DNA of 64,000 bases from Pseudomonas neuropathica. Lineage in GTDB: Bacteria; Pseudomonadota; Gammaproteobacteria; Pseudomonadales; Pseudomonadaceae. Every line of letters begins with the position of its first letter. Position 1 is the first letter of the stretch. Location of the stretch: contig NZ_JACOPX010000016.1 in the NCBI RefSeq assembly GCF_015461835.1, positions 62,001 to 126,000 on the forward strand, given 5' to 3'. Below the pieces are notes generated by a model. The model made no database searches, had not been told where the DNA came from, and saw only the letters and a list, made by a program, of their open reading frames with translations. Shown here one piece after another: positions 1-9,677 of this stretch. A program made the translations under genes and the position numbers.

Positions 1-336
1 GCGATGATCGCCGAGCTGTGCGCGTTCGATGGCGTGGTGCTGGCGACCGGCGGTGGCGCAGTCATGCGCGATGCCAATCGCAAGGCCCTGCATGAGGGTG
101 GGCGAGTGGTGTATCTGCATGCCTCTGTGGAGCAGCAGGTCGGCCGCACGTCGCGCGACCGCAACCGGCCGTTGCTGCGTACCGCCAATCCGGAAAAAAC
201 CCTGCGTGATCTGCTGGCGATCCGCGATCCGCTTTATCGGGAAATTGCCGATCTGGTGGTGGAAACCGACGAGCGGCCGCCACGTATGGTGGTGCTCGAC
301 ATTCTCGATCGTCTGGCGCAGCTTCCTCCCCGTTAA
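1..336 (+). CDS. aroK: Shikimate kinase, C-terminal part (cut by window start)
   Basis: Transfers phosphate from ATP to the 3-hydroxyl of shikimate, in the cytosol. Only the last 111 codons are present; the reading frame is open from base 1, so the P-loop half lies outside the window. Family signals seen are VVLATGGGAVM (shikimate-binding GGG segment) and the arginine-rich lid region RDRNRPLLR. It is followed after 152 bases by aroB, the usual aroK-aroB order. The identification is firm; the true start cannot be seen. Confidence 0.95.
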   Translation, partial: AMIAELCAFDGVVLATGGGAVMRDANRKALHEGGRVVYLHASVEQQVGRTSRDRNRPLLRTANPEKTLRDLLAIRDPLYREIADLVVETDERPPRMVVLDILDRLAQLPPR

Positions 337-488
337 AGCATCGCTCGAAATGCGCTATCCTCGGCGTCCTGTCACAGTCCGCCGAGGTTGTGGCGGATGG
401 CGTGCGAGCGGCGTCATACGCGCTATAGGCCGCAGACAACCAATAATTCAGGGCAGGACGCCTGCTTCCATCTTCACTGTGGGGACAC

Positions 489-1589
489 ATGCAGACACTC
501 AAGGTCGATCTAGGCGAGCGCAGCTACCCGATTCATATTGGCGAAGGTTTGTTGGATCAGCCCGAGCTGCTGGCTCCGCATATCCATGGGCGGCAGGTGG
601 CAATCATCTCCAACGAGACCGTTGCGCCGCTCTATCTTGAACGTCTGACCCGCAGCCTGGCGCAGTTCTCGGTGATCTCCGTGGTGCTGCCGGACGGCGA
701 AGCCTTCAAGAACTGGGAAACCCTGCAACTGATCTTCGACGGCCTGCTGACTGCCCGTCATGACCGCCGCACCACCGTGATCGCCTTGGGCGGCGGTGTG
801 ATCGGCGACATGGCCGGTTTTGCCGCTGCCTGTTACCAGCGCGGCGTCGACTTCATCCAGATTCCTACCACCCTGCTGTCCCAGGTCGATTCTTCGGTGG
901 GCGGCAAGACCGGTATCAACCATCCACTGGGCAAGAACATGGTCGGCGCGTTCTACCAGCCGAACGTGGTGCTGATCGATACGGCGTCCCTGAAAACCCT
1001 GCCAGAGCGCGAACTGTCTGCCGGTCTGGCCGAAGTCATCAAGTACGGGCTGATCTGCGACGAGCCGTTCCTGACCTGGCTCGAAGAAAACGTCGATGCC
1101 CTGCGCGCGCTGGATCAGAAAGCCCTGACTTACGCGATCGAGCGCTCTTGCGCGGCCAAGGCTGCGGTCGTTGGCGCCGATGAGAAAGAAACCGGGGTAC
1201 GTGCCACGCTCAACCTCGGCCACACTTTCGGCCACGCCATCGAGACCCACATGGGCTATGGTGTCTGGTTGCACGGGGAAGCGGTCGCGGCTGGCACCGT
1301 GATGGCGCTGGAGATGTCCGCGCGTCTGGGCTGGATCAGTGACGAGGAGCGTGATCGCGGTATTCGTCTGTTCCAGCGCGCCGGCTTGCCAGTGGTGCCG
1401 CCGACTGAAATGACCGAAGCCGATTTTCTTCAACACATGGCAATCGACAAAAAAGTGATCGACGGTCGTCTGCGCCTGGTGCTGCTGCGCCGGATGGGCG
1501 AAGCGGTAGTGACCGACGATTATCCGAAAGAGGTTCTACAGGCCACGCTGGGAGCGGATTACCGCGCCCTGGCTCAGCTTAAAGGTTGA
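489..1589 (+). CDS. aroB: 3-dehydroquinate synthase
   Basis: Converts DAHP to 3-dehydroquinate, the second step of the shikimate pathway, using NAD and a divalent metal. The 366 residues match the family length. Seen are the NAD-binding stretch GGGVIGDMAGFAAA (about residue 98), the metal and active-site segment GLAEVIKYG, and HTFGHAIE, which carries metal-ligand histidines. The ATG is preceded by GGGGA at a good distance. It lies downstream of aroK and 10 bases before the SPOR/AAA gene, so it is probably co-transcribed with both. Confidence 0.97.
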   Translation: MQTLKVDLGERSYPIHIGEGLLDQPELLAPHIHGRQVAIISNETVAPLYLERLTRSLAQFSVISVVLPDGEAFKNWETLQLIFDGLLTARHDRRTTVIALGGGVIGDMAGFAAACYQRGVDFIQIPTTLLSQVDSSVGGKTGINHPLGKNMVGAFYQPNVVLIDTASLKTLPERELSAGLAEVIKYGLICDEPFLTWLEENVDALRALDQKALTYAIERSCAAKAAVVGADEKETGVRATLNLGHTFGHAIETHMGYGVWLHGEAVAAGTVMALEMSARLGWISDEERDRGIRLFQRAGLPVVPPTEMTEADFLQHMAIDKKVIDGRLRLVLLRRMGEAVVTDDYPKEVLQATLGADYRALAQLKG

Positions 1590-1599
1590 AAAGATTCCA

Positions 1600-3189
1600 A
1601 TGACTAGTTTGCATGCCGACGAGGCGTTCCTCGGCCATTTCCAGTTAAGTCACGACCCGTTCGCGCCACGCGTGCCGGGCTTCAAGTTCTTCCCGGCCCA
1701 GCGCAAACCGGTGCTGGGTCAACTGCATCATCTGGCGCGTTACAGCCAGTTGCTGCTGGTGGTCACCGGCCCGCAAGGCAGCGGCAAAACCTTGCTGCGT
1801 CAGGCGCTGGTCGCCAGCACCAACAAACAGTCGGTGCAGAGCGTGGTGGTTTCCGCCCGTGGTGCCGGTGATGCCGCTGGCGTGCTGCGCCAGGTGGCGC
1901 AGGCGCTGAACGTCGCTCAGGCCGAAGTTGGCGCGATTCTCGATCAAGTGGTGCAACTCGCACTGACCGGCCAGGAAGTCTATCTGTTGGTGGACGACGC
2001 TGAGCAACTCGACGAGTCCGCTCTCGAAGCGCTGATGGCGCTGGGTGCCGGCGCACCGGAAGGTCGCCCGCATGTGTTCCTGTTCGGTGAGTCGTCGCTG
2101 ATCGCTCAGCTCGAGGCGTTGCACCTTGAGGAAGAGCGTTTCCATGTCATCGAGCTGCAGCCGTACACCGAAGAAGAAACCCGCGAATATCTCGACCAAC
2201 GGCTCGAAGGTGCCGGCCGGGGTGTCGAACTTTTCACCGCGGATCAGATCTCTGATATTCACGAAAGTGCCGAGGGTTGGCCGGGCAATATCAACCAGGT
2301 CGCTCGCGATGCTCTGATCGAAGTCATGATTGCCAGCCGCTCTGCGGTCAAGCGTCCAAGTATGGGGTTCAACATGCCGAAGAAACACGTATTGGCGATT
2401 TCCGCCGTCGTTGTGGTCGCGGTCGCCGCCGCCTGGTTGATGCCGGGTCGCAACAAGGCGCCAACCACCGGCGCTCCTGCCAATGAACAGGCACAGTTGC
2501 CTTTGGGGCAGGGTGCCAATGGCGGCGCACCGAACGTCGAGTTCGCCGGCAATACGCAACCGATGCCGTTGCCGCTGGTCGGTAACTCGCAACCGGTCAT
2601 GCGCGGCCCGTTGGCCGAGGCGGCTGGCGGTATTACCGAAGGCGACGATGGCGTGCCGCTGGAAGGTTCCAGCGCGACTCCGCCGACCGTGACCACTTCC
2701 GCGCCACCGGCGGGCGTTCCGGCCGGTCCCGCGCCGACACCGGTTCCGTTGCCGGCCGCCAAACCGACTCCTGCTCCTGCTCAGGTTGCCACCGCCAAGC
2801 CTGCTCCGGCCGCGCCAGTGGCCAAACCGGCTCCAGCGCCAGCCAAACCAGTCGCTGCTGCGAAACCGGCCGAGAAGCCGGTGACCGTTGCCAAAGCCGC
2901 CGGTGGCAGCTGGTACGCCGGTCAGCCGACCGGCAACTACGTGGTGCAGATCCTCGGCACCAGCTCTGAAGCGGCAGCGCAAAACTTCGTCAAAGAGCAG
3001 GGCGGCGAGTACCGTTATTTCAAGAAAGTGCTCAACGGCAAGCCTCTCTATGTGATCACCTACGGCAACTTCGCCAATCGTGATGCAGCCGTTTCTGCCA
3101 TCAAGGCCTTGCCAGCGAAGGTTCAGGCTGGTAAACCTTGGCCTCGCACTGTCGCCAGCGTCCAACAGGAACTGGCAACAACTCGCTGA
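1600..3189 (+). CDS. DamX-like AAA ATPase with SPOR domain
   Basis: A 529-residue inner-membrane protein expected to act at the division septum, because SPOR domains bind denuded septal peptidoglycan. Residues about 30-240 form an ExeA-type AAA module with Walker A GPQGSGKT and Walker B VYLLVDDAEQ. One membrane helix follows near residue 265 (LAISAVVVVAVAAAW). A long Pro/Ala/Lys-rich linker leads to a C-terminal SPOR domain of about 75 residues beginning near NYVVQILGTS. The arrangement (ATPase in cytosol, SPOR in periplasm) is that of the DamX-like gene found downstream of aroB in gammaproteobacteria. In-frame proline-alanine repeats around residues 355-425 make the linker low complexity. 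Confidence 0.85.
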   Translation: MTSLHADEAFLGHFQLSHDPFAPRVPGFKFFPAQRKPVLGQLHHLARYSQLLLVVTGPQGSGKTLLRQALVASTNKQSVQSVVVSARGAGDAAGVLRQVAQALNVAQAEVGAILDQVVQLALTGQEVYLLVDDAEQLDESALEALMALGAGAPEGRPHVFLFGESSLIAQLEALHLEEERFHVIELQPYTEEETREYLDQRLEGAGRGVELFTADQISDIHESAEGWPGNINQVARDALIEVMIASRSAVKRPSMGFNMPKKHVLAISAVVVVAVAAAWLMPGRNKAPTTGAPANEQAQLPLGQGANGGAPNVEFAGNTQPMPLPLVGNSQPVMRGPLAEAAGGITEGDDGVPLEGSSATPPTVTTSAPPAGVPAGPAPTPVPLPAAKPTPAPAQVATAKPAPAAPVAKPAPAPAKPVAAAKPAEKPVTVAKAAGGSWYAGQPTGNYVVQILGTSSEAAAQNFVKEQGGEYRYFKKVLNGKPLYVITYGNFANRDAAVSAIKALPAKVQAGKPWPRTVASVQQELATTR

Positions 3190-3195
3190 AGATTC

Positions 3196-3216
3196 GGCGG
3201 CCTTACCCAGGCCGCC
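3196..3216 (+). terminator. Hairpin after the damX-like gene
   Basis: A perfect 7-base stem GGCGGCC / GGCCGCC with a 7-base loop begins 7 bases after the stop codon. No clear run of T follows, so termination efficiency is uncertain. Confidence 0.45.
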
Positions 3217-3401
3217 TCTCCAAGCACCTCAAAATTTCTACGAGTGCGCGCCGTCTCTACAGACCGCGTGCCTTGTGGTGTCTGCGTTACAGTAGTCTTT
3301 GAGTCGTTGCAGTCAAAATTAAAAAAGTTTTGACTAGCACAGCAGATCGCTTTAAACCTTTCACAAATGCGACATGAATTTGCGACATTTCGTCGTCAAA
3401 T

Positions 3402-3430
3402 TTGTGAGCCTCTGTGTCGCTGTGTACAAT
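3402..3430 (+). promoter_or_regulatory. Candidate sigma-70 promoter of gltBD
   Basis: TTGTGA (3402-3407), 17-base spacer, TACAAT (3425-3430), about 110 bases before the gltB ATG. A second weaker candidate is TTGACT at 3330-3335. The 350-base gap before gltB holds no gene; the rest of it is an AT-rich leader. Confidence 0.5.
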
Positions 3431-3539
3431 GACCACCCTTTTGCCCCCGCCAAGCCGGCGTACGTTCGGCGCAGGACGCAAGTGGTTGAATTGAAAAGAA
3501 ATTTGCCTCGAAAAGAGGCAGCCTGGTGAGAAAGTGTCT

Positions 3540-6500
3540 ATGAAAGCAGGTCTGTACCAACCAGATGAATTCAAGGATAACTGCGGTTTCGGCCTGATAG
3601 CCCACATGCAGGGCGAGCCCAGTCATACCCTTTTGCAAACGGCCATCGAGGCCCTGACCTGCATGACCCACCGCGGTGGGATTAATGCCGACGGCAAGAC
3701 CGGTGACGGTTGCGGTCTGCTGATTCAAAAACCTGATGCGTTCCTGCGCGCCATTGCCCAGGAAACCTTCAGCGTCGAGTTGCCCAAGCAATACGCGGTG
3801 GGCATGGTCTTCTTCAACCAGGATCCGGCCAAGGCCGAAGCCGCTCGCGAGAACATGAACCGCGAGATCCTTGCTGAAGGCCTGCAGCTGATCGGCTGGC
3901 GCAAAGTGCCGATCGACACCAGCGTCCTCGGTCGCCTGGCCCTTGAGCGTCTGCCGCAAATCGAGCAGGTGTACATCGGCGGCGAAGGCCTGAGCGATCA
4001 GGACATGGCCGTGAAGTTGTTCAGTGCACGTCGTCGTTCGTCGGTGGCCAACGCCGTCGACTCCGACCACTACATTTGCAGCTTTTCGCACAAGACCATC
4101 ATCTATAAAGGCCTGATGATGCCGGCTGATCTGGCGGCGTTCTATCCAGATTTGAGTGACGAGCGCCTGCAAACCGCGATCTGCGTGTTCCACCAGCGCT
4201 TCTCCACCAACACCCTGCCGAAATGGCCGCTGGCCCAGCCATTCCGCTTCCTCGCCCACAACGGCGAGATCAACACCATTACCGGTAACCGTAACTGGGC
4301 GCAGGCCCGTCGGACCAAGTTCACCAACGATCTGATGGATCTGGAAGAACTCGGCCCGCTGGTCAACCGTGTCGGTTCCGACTCCTCGAGCATGGACAAC
4401 ATGCTCGAACTGATGGTCACCGGTGGCATCGACCTGTTCCGTGGCGTGCGGATGATCATTCCGCCTGCGTGGCAGAACGTCGAAACCATGGACCCGGATC
4501 TGCGTGCGTTCTACGAGTACAACTCGATGCACATGGAACCGTGGGACGGCCCGGCCGGAGTGGTCATGACCGACGGTCGCTACGCGGTGTGCCTGCTCGA
4601 CCGTAACGGTCTGCGCCCGGCACGCTGGGTCACCACCACCAACGGTTTCATCACCCTCGCGTCGGAAATCGGCGTGTGGGACTACAAGCCTGAAGACGTG
4701 ATTGCCAAAGGCCGTGTCGGCCCTGGCCAGATCTTCGCCGTGGACACCGAAACCGGGCAGATCCTCGACACCGATGCGATCGACAACCGTCTGAAGTCCC
4801 GTCATCCGTACAAGCAATGGCTGCGCAAGAATGCCCTGCGCATTCAGGCGACCATGGAAGACAACGACCACGGTTCGGCGTTTTACGACGTCGATCAGCT
4901 CAAGCAATACATGAAGATGTATCAGGTCACGTTCGAAGAGCGCGATCAGGTCCTGCGTCCGCTCGGCGAGCAAGGCTACGAAGCCGTTGGCTCGATGGGC
5001 GATGACACGCCGATGGCCGTGCTCTCGCAACGTGTGCGCACGCCGTACGACTATTTCCGTCAGCAGTTCGCGCAGGTCACCAACCCGCCGATCGACCCGC
5101 TGCGTGAAGCGATCGTGATGTCGCTGGAAATCTGCCTTGGTGCCGAGCGCAACATTTTCCAGGAGTCGCCGGAGCATGCTTCGCGCGTGATCCTCAGCTC
5201 GCCGGTGATCTCGCCGGCCAAGTGGCGCTCGCTGATGAACCTCGACCGCCCGGGTTTCGAGCGGCAGATCATCGACCTCAACTACGACGAAAGCGTTGGC
5301 CTCGAAGCGGCGATCCGCAACGTTGCCGATCAGGCTGAAGAAGCCGTGCGCGCCGGTCGTACCCAGATCGTTCTGAGCGACCGCCATATTGCCCCGGGCA
5401 AACTGCCGATCCACGCATCCTTGGCGACCGGTGCGGTGCACCACCGTCTGACCGAAAAAGGCCTGCGTTGCGATTCCAACATCCTTGTTGAAACCGCAAC
5501 CGCCCGTGACCCGCATCACTTTGCGGTGCTGATCGGCTTCGGCGCCTCGGCGGTCTATCCGTTCCTGGCCTACGAAGTGCTGGGCGACCTGATCCGTACC
5601 GGTGAAGTGCTGGGCGACCTCTACGAGGTGTTCAAGAACTACCGCAAGGGCATCACCAAAGGTCTGCTGAAAATCCTGTCGAAGATGGGCATTTCGACCA
5701 TCGCTTCGTACCGTGGTGCGCAGCTGTTCGAGGCCATTGGCCTGTCCGAAGAAGTCTGCGACCTGAGCTTCCGTGGCGTGCCGAGCCGCATCAAAGGTGC
5801 GCGTTTCGTCGACATCGAAGCCGAACAGAAAGCGCTCGCCAGCGAAGCCTGGAGTCCGCGCAAGCCGATCCAGCAGGGTGGTCTGCTGAAGTTCGTCCAC
5901 GGTGGCGAATATCACGCGTACAACCCGGACGTGGTCAACACCCTGCAAGCCGCCGTGCAGCAGGGCGACTACGCCAAGTTCAAGGAATACACCTCGCTGG
6001 TGGACAACCGTCCGGTGTCGATGATCCGCGATCTGTTCAAGGTCAAGACCCTCGACACGCCGCTGGACATCAGTGAAATCGAACCGCTGGAATCGGTGCT
6101 CAAGCGCTTTGACTCCGCCGGTATCTCGCTGGGCGCCTTGTCGCCGGAAGCTCACGAAGCCCTGGCCGAAGCCATGAACCGCCTCGGTGCGCGTTCCAAC
6201 TCCGGCGAAGGTGGTGAAGACCCGGCGCGATACGGCACCATCAAGAGCTCGAAAATCAAGCAGGTCGCCACTGGCCGTTTCGGCGTAACCCCGGAATACC
6301 TGGTCAACGCCGAAGTGCTGCAGATCAAGGTTGCGCAAGGCGCCAAGCCGGGTGAGGGCGGGCAACTGCCGGGCGGTAAAGTGAACGGGCTGATCGCCAA
6401 ACTGCGTTACGCAGTGCCGGGCGTGACCTTGATTTCGCCACCGCCGCACCACGACATCTACTCGATCGAAGACTTGTCGCAGCTGATTTTCGACCTGAAG

Positions 6501-7985
6501 CAGGTCAACCCGAAGGCACTGGTTTCGGTGAAATTGGTAGCTGAAGCAGGCGTCGGCACCATCGCCGCTGGTGTGGCCAAGGCCTATGCGGACTTGATCA
6601 CTATCTCCGGCTACGACGGTGGCACCGGTGCTTCGCCGCTGACTTCGATCAAGTACGCCGGCGCACCGTGGGAACTCGGCCTCGCCGAAACTCACCAGAC
6701 CCTGCGCGGCAACGACCTGCGCGGCAAAGTCCGGGTGCAGACCGACGGCGGCCTGAAAACCGGCCTCGACGTGATCAAGGCTGCAATCCTCGGCGCTGAA
6801 AGCTTCGGCTTCGGTACTGCGCCAATGATCGCGCTGGGTTGCAAGTACCTGCGTATCTGCCACCTGAACAACTGCGCCACCGGCGTTGCGACGCAGAACG
6901 AGAAGCTGCGCAAGGATCACTACATCGGTACCGTCGACATGGTGGTGAATTTCTTCACCTACGTCGCCGAGGAAACCCGTGAGTGGCTGGCCAAGCTCGG
7001 CGTACGCTCCCTCGAAGAGCTGATCGGTCGTACCGATCTGCTGGAAACCCTCGAAGGCCAGACCGCCAAGCAGAACCACCTGGATCTGACGCCGCTGTTG
7101 GGCAGCGATCACATCCCGGCAGACAAACCGCAGTTCTGCGGTGTTGAGCGCAACCCGCCGTTCGACCAAGGTTTGCTGGCCGAGAAAATGGTCGAGATGG
7201 CCTCGTCGGCGATCAACGACATGAGCGGCGCCGAGTTCGATCTGGACATCTGCAACTGCGACCGTTCGATCGGCGCGCGGATCTCCGGCGAAATCGCCCG
7301 CAAGCATGGCAACCAAGGGATGGCGAAAGCGCCGATCACCTTCCGCTTCAAGGGCACGGCGGGCCAGAGCTTCGGCGTGTGGAACGCCGGCGGTCTGAAC
7401 ATGTACCTCGAAGGCGACGCCAACGACTACGTCGGCAAAGGCATGACCGGTGGCAAGCTGACCATCGTGCCGCCGAAGGGCAGCGTTTACAAAACTCAGG
7501 AAAGCGCCATCATCGGCAACACCTGTCTGTACGGCGCCACTGGCGGCAAGTTGTTCGCCGCCGGCACCGCAGGCGAGCGTTTCGCCGTGCGTAACTCCGG
7601 TGCCCACACGGTTGTGGAAGGCACTGGCGATCACTGCTGTGAGTACATGACCGGTGGTTTTGTCTGCGTGCTGGGCAAGACCGGTTACAACTTCGGCTCT
7701 GGCATGACCGGTGGTTTCGCCTACGTGCTCGATCAGGACAACACCTTCGTTGACCGGGTCAACCACGAACTGGTGGAAATCCAGCGGATCAGCGGCGAGG
7801 CGATGGAAGCCTATCGCAGCCACCTGCAAAACGTGCTGAACGAGTACGTCGCGGAAACCGATAGCGAGTGGGGTCGTGAACTCGCCGAAAACCTCGATGA
7901 CTACCTGCGCCGTTTCTGGCTGGTCAAGCCCAAGGCTGCCAACCTGAAATCGTTGCTTTCCAGCACTCGTGCCAACCCGCAGTGA
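3540..7985 (+). CDS. gltB: Glutamate synthase (NADPH), large subunit
   Basis: Makes glutamate from glutamine and 2-oxoglutarate; the amidotransferase releases ammonia that is tunnelled to the FMN site. About 1481 residues, the normal length. Domains in order are the class II glutamine amidotransferase (Cys15 in DNCGFG should become the N-terminal nucleophile after propeptide removal), central domain, FMN-binding synthase domain, the cysteine cluster CKYLRICHLNNCATGVATQ for the 3Fe-4S centre, and a C-terminal GXGXG beta-helix rich in GG repeats. ATG at 3540 is preferred over the in-frame GTG at 3534 because it gives the usual short propeptide. It forms an operon with gltD 33 bases downstream. 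Confidence 0.97.
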   Translation: MKAGLYQPDEFKDNCGFGLIAHMQGEPSHTLLQTAIEALTCMTHRGGINADGKTGDGCGLLIQKPDAFLRAIAQETFSVELPKQYAVGMVFFNQDPAKAEAARENMNREILAEGLQLIGWRKVPIDTSVLGRLALERLPQIEQVYIGGEGLSDQDMAVKLFSARRRSSVANAVDSDHYICSFSHKTIIYKGLMMPADLAAFYPDLSDERLQTAICVFHQRFSTNTLPKWPLAQPFRFLAHNGEINTITGNRNWAQARRTKFTNDLMDLEELGPLVNRVGSDSSSMDNMLELMVTGGIDLFRGVRMIIPPAWQNVETMDPDLRAFYEYNSMHMEPWDGPAGVVMTDGRYAVCLLDRNGLRPARWVTTTNGFITLASEIGVWDYKPEDVIAKGRVGPGQIFAVDTETGQILDTDAIDNRLKSRHPYKQWLRKNALRIQATMEDNDHGSAFYDVDQLKQYMKMYQVTFEERDQVLRPLGEQGYEAVGSMGDDTPMAVLSQRVRTPYDYFRQQFAQVTNPPIDPLREAIVMSLEICLGAERNIFQESPEHASRVILSSPVISPAKWRSLMNLDRPGFERQIIDLNYDESVGLEAAIRNVADQAEEAVRAGRTQIVLSDRHIAPGKLPIHASLATGAVHHRLTEKGLRCDSNILVETATARDPHHFAVLIGFGASAVYPFLAYEVLGDLIRTGEVLGDLYEVFKNYRKGITKGLLKILSKMGISTIASYRGAQLFEAIGLSEEVCDLSFRGVPSRIKGARFVDIEAEQKALASEAWSPRKPIQQGGLLKFVHGGEYHAYNPDVVNTLQAAVQQGDYAKFKEYTSLVDNRPVSMIRDLFKVKTLDTPLDISEIEPLESVLKRFDSAGISLGALSPEAHEALAEAMNRLGARSNSGEGGEDPARYGTIKSSKIKQVATGRFGVTPEYLVNAEVLQIKVAQGAKPGEGGQLPGGKVNGLIAKLRYAVPGVTLISPPPHHDIYSIEDLSQLIFDLKQVNPKALVSVKLVAEAGVGTIAAGVAKAYADLITISGYDGGTGASPLTSIKYAGAPWELGLAETHQTLRGNDLRGKVRVQTDGGLKTGLDVIKAAILGAESFGFGTAPMIALGCKYLRICHLNNCATGVATQNEKLRKDHYIGTVDMVVNFFTYVAEETREWLAKLGVRSLEELIGRTDLLETLEGQTAKQNHLDLTPLLGSDHIPADKPQFCGVERNPPFDQGLLAEKMVEMASSAINDMSGAEFDLDICNCDRSIGARISGEIARKHGNQGMAKAPITFRFKGTAGQSFGVWNAGGLNMYLEGDANDYVGKGMTGGKLTIVPPKGSVYKTQESAIIGNTCLYGATGGKLFAAGTAGERFAVRNSGAHTVVEGTGDHCCEYMTGGFVCVLGKTGYNFGSGMTGGFAYVLDQDNTFVDRVNHELVEIQRISGEAMEAYRSHLQNVLNEYVAETDSEWGRELAENLDDYLRRFWLVKPKAANLKSLLSSTRANPQ

Positions 7986-8018
7986 TATGCGCCTGAAGAG
8001 TTTGATGAGGTTTTAACA

Positions 8019-9437
8019 ATGGCTGAACGTCTGAATAACGACTTCCAGTTCATCGATGTCGGGCGCAAAGATCCGAAGAAGAAACTGTTGCGTCAACGCA
8101 AGAAAGAGTTCGTCGAAATCTACGAACCGTTCAAACCCCAGCAGTCGGCCGATCAGGCCCACCGCTGTCTGGGTTGCGGCAACCCGTATTGCGAATGGAA
8201 GTGCCCGGTGCACAACTTCATTCCGAACTGGCTGAAGCTGGTGGCCGAAGGCAACATCCTTCAGGCGGCCGAACTGTCGCACCAGACCAACACCCTGCCG
8301 GAAGTCTGCGGCCGGGTGTGCCCGCAGGATCGTCTGTGCGAGGGTGCCTGCACCCTTAACGACGGCTTCGGCGCGGTGACCATCGGTTCGGTCGAGAAGT
8401 ACATCACCGACACCGCGTTCGCCATGGGCTGGCGCCCGGACATGTCCAAGGTCAAACCGACCGGCAAACGTGTCGCCATCATCGGTGCGGGCCCGGCGGG
8501 TCTGGGTTGTGCCGACGTACTGGTACGCGGCGGCGTGACCCCGGTGGTGTTCGACAAGAACCCGGAAATCGGTGGCTTGCTGACCTTCGGCATCCCCGAG
8601 TTCAAGCTTGAGAAGAGCGTGCTGAGCAATCGTCGCGAAGTCTTCACCGGCATGGGCATCGAGTTCCGTCTGAACACCGAAGTCGGCAAGGACGTGACCA
8701 TGGAACAACTGCTCGCCGAATACGATGCGGTGTTCATGGGCATGGGCACCTACACCTACATGAAGGGCGGTTTTGCCGGTGAGGATCTGCCGGGCGTTTA
8801 TGACGCGCTGGACTTCCTCATCGCCAACGTCAATCGCAACCTGGGCTTTGAAAAGTCGCCGGAAGATTTCGTCGACATGAAAGGCAAAAAGGTTGTGGTA
8901 CTCGGCGGCGGCGACACGGCGATGGACTGCAACCGCACGTCGATCCGTCAGGGCGCCAAGTCGGTGACCTGCGCTTATCGTCGTGACGAAGCGAACATGC
9001 CCGGCTCGCGCAAAGAGGTGAAGAACGCCAAGGAAGAAGGCGTGAAATTCCTCTACAACCGCCAGCCGATCGCTATCGTCGGTGAAGACAAGGTCGAAGG
9101 CGTCAAAGTGGTCGAGACCCGTCTCGGCGAACCGGACGCCCGTGGCCGTCGCAGCCCTGAACCGATCCCGGGTTCCGAAGAGATCATCCCGGCTGATGCC
9201 GTGGTTATTGCCTTCGGTTTCCGTCCGAGCCCGGCGCCATGGTTTGAACAGTTCGAAATCCAGACCGACAGCCAGGGCCGCGTTGTTGCGCCTGAGCAAG
9301 GTCAGTACAAGCACCAGACCAGCAACCCGAAAATCTTTGCCGGTGGCGACATGGTGCGCGGCTCCGACCTGGTGGTGACGGCGATCTTCGAAGGCCGCAA
9401 CGCCGCCGAAGGGATCCTCGATTACCTGGGCGTCTGA
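8019..9437 (+). CDS. gltD: Glutamate synthase (NADPH), small subunit
   Basis: Oxidises NADPH on FAD and passes electrons through 4Fe-4S clusters to GltB. The 472 residues match the family. The N-terminal cysteine motif HRCLGCGNPYCEWKCPV and a second set (VCGRVCPQDRLCEGAC) bind the clusters. The first dinucleotide fold is VAIIGAGPAGLGCAD (FAD), the second VVVLGGGDTAMDCNR (NADPH). A good ribosome site (GATGAGG) precedes the ATG. It is the second gene of the gltBD operon. Confidence 0.97.
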   Translation: MAERLNNDFQFIDVGRKDPKKKLLRQRKKEFVEIYEPFKPQQSADQAHRCLGCGNPYCEWKCPVHNFIPNWLKLVAEGNILQAAELSHQTNTLPEVCGRVCPQDRLCEGACTLNDGFGAVTIGSVEKYITDTAFAMGWRPDMSKVKPTGKRVAIIGAGPAGLGCADVLVRGGVTPVVFDKNPEIGGLLTFGIPEFKLEKSVLSNRREVFTGMGIEFRLNTEVGKDVTMEQLLAEYDAVFMGMGTYTYMKGGFAGEDLPGVYDALDFLIANVNRNLGFEKSPEDFVDMKGKKVVVLGGGDTAMDCNRTSIRQGAKSVTCAYRRDEANMPGSRKEVKNAKEEGVKFLYNRQPIAIVGEDKVEGVKVVETRLGEPDARGRRSPEPIPGSEEIIPADAVVIAFGFRPSPAPWFEQFEIQTDSQGRVVAPEQGQYKHQTSNPKIFAGGDMVRGSDLVVTAIFEGRNAAEGILDYLGV

Positions 9438-9455
9438 ACAAGCGACGCAATTCCC

Positions 9456-9545
9456 TGTAGGAGTGAGCCTGCTCGCGATGACGGTAGATCAGTCACCTGA
9501 TGCATTGACTGAAGCACCGCTATCGCGAGCAGGCTCACTCCTACA
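9456..9545. repeat. REPIN, family 1 (TGTAGGAGTGAGCCTGCTCG)
   Basis: Two inverted copies of a GTGAGCCTGCTCGCGAT-type REP arm enclose a variable spacer of about 40 bases. The same element recurs at 10823, 19422, 34662, 49573 and 55702, with a single arm at 29216. It lies between gltD and hemE. Confidence 0.9.
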
Positions 9546-9677
9546 GTTGTTTTGTGGTGCTGCAAAATCAGCATTCCAACGCAATAAATTGACCCGATAG
9601 ACAAAAGGCTGACCTGCATCCGTGCCTTTTGCGCCGCGCTCTGAGAAAATGCCCGCACTTTTTTTCCGGATGCCGAC

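Noticed and set aside
363..462. Long-range inverted repeat GGCGTCCTG / CAGGACGCC between aroK and aroB
   Set aside because: Nine bases 82 bases apart are expected by chance in GC-rich DNA and no other structure supports it.
3396..7829. Very long minus-strand open frame (about 1477 codons) opposite gltB
   Set aside because: It is a shadow of gltB: GC-rich codon use leaves the opposite strand free of stops, and its composition (His/Arg/Val-rich) matches no protein family.
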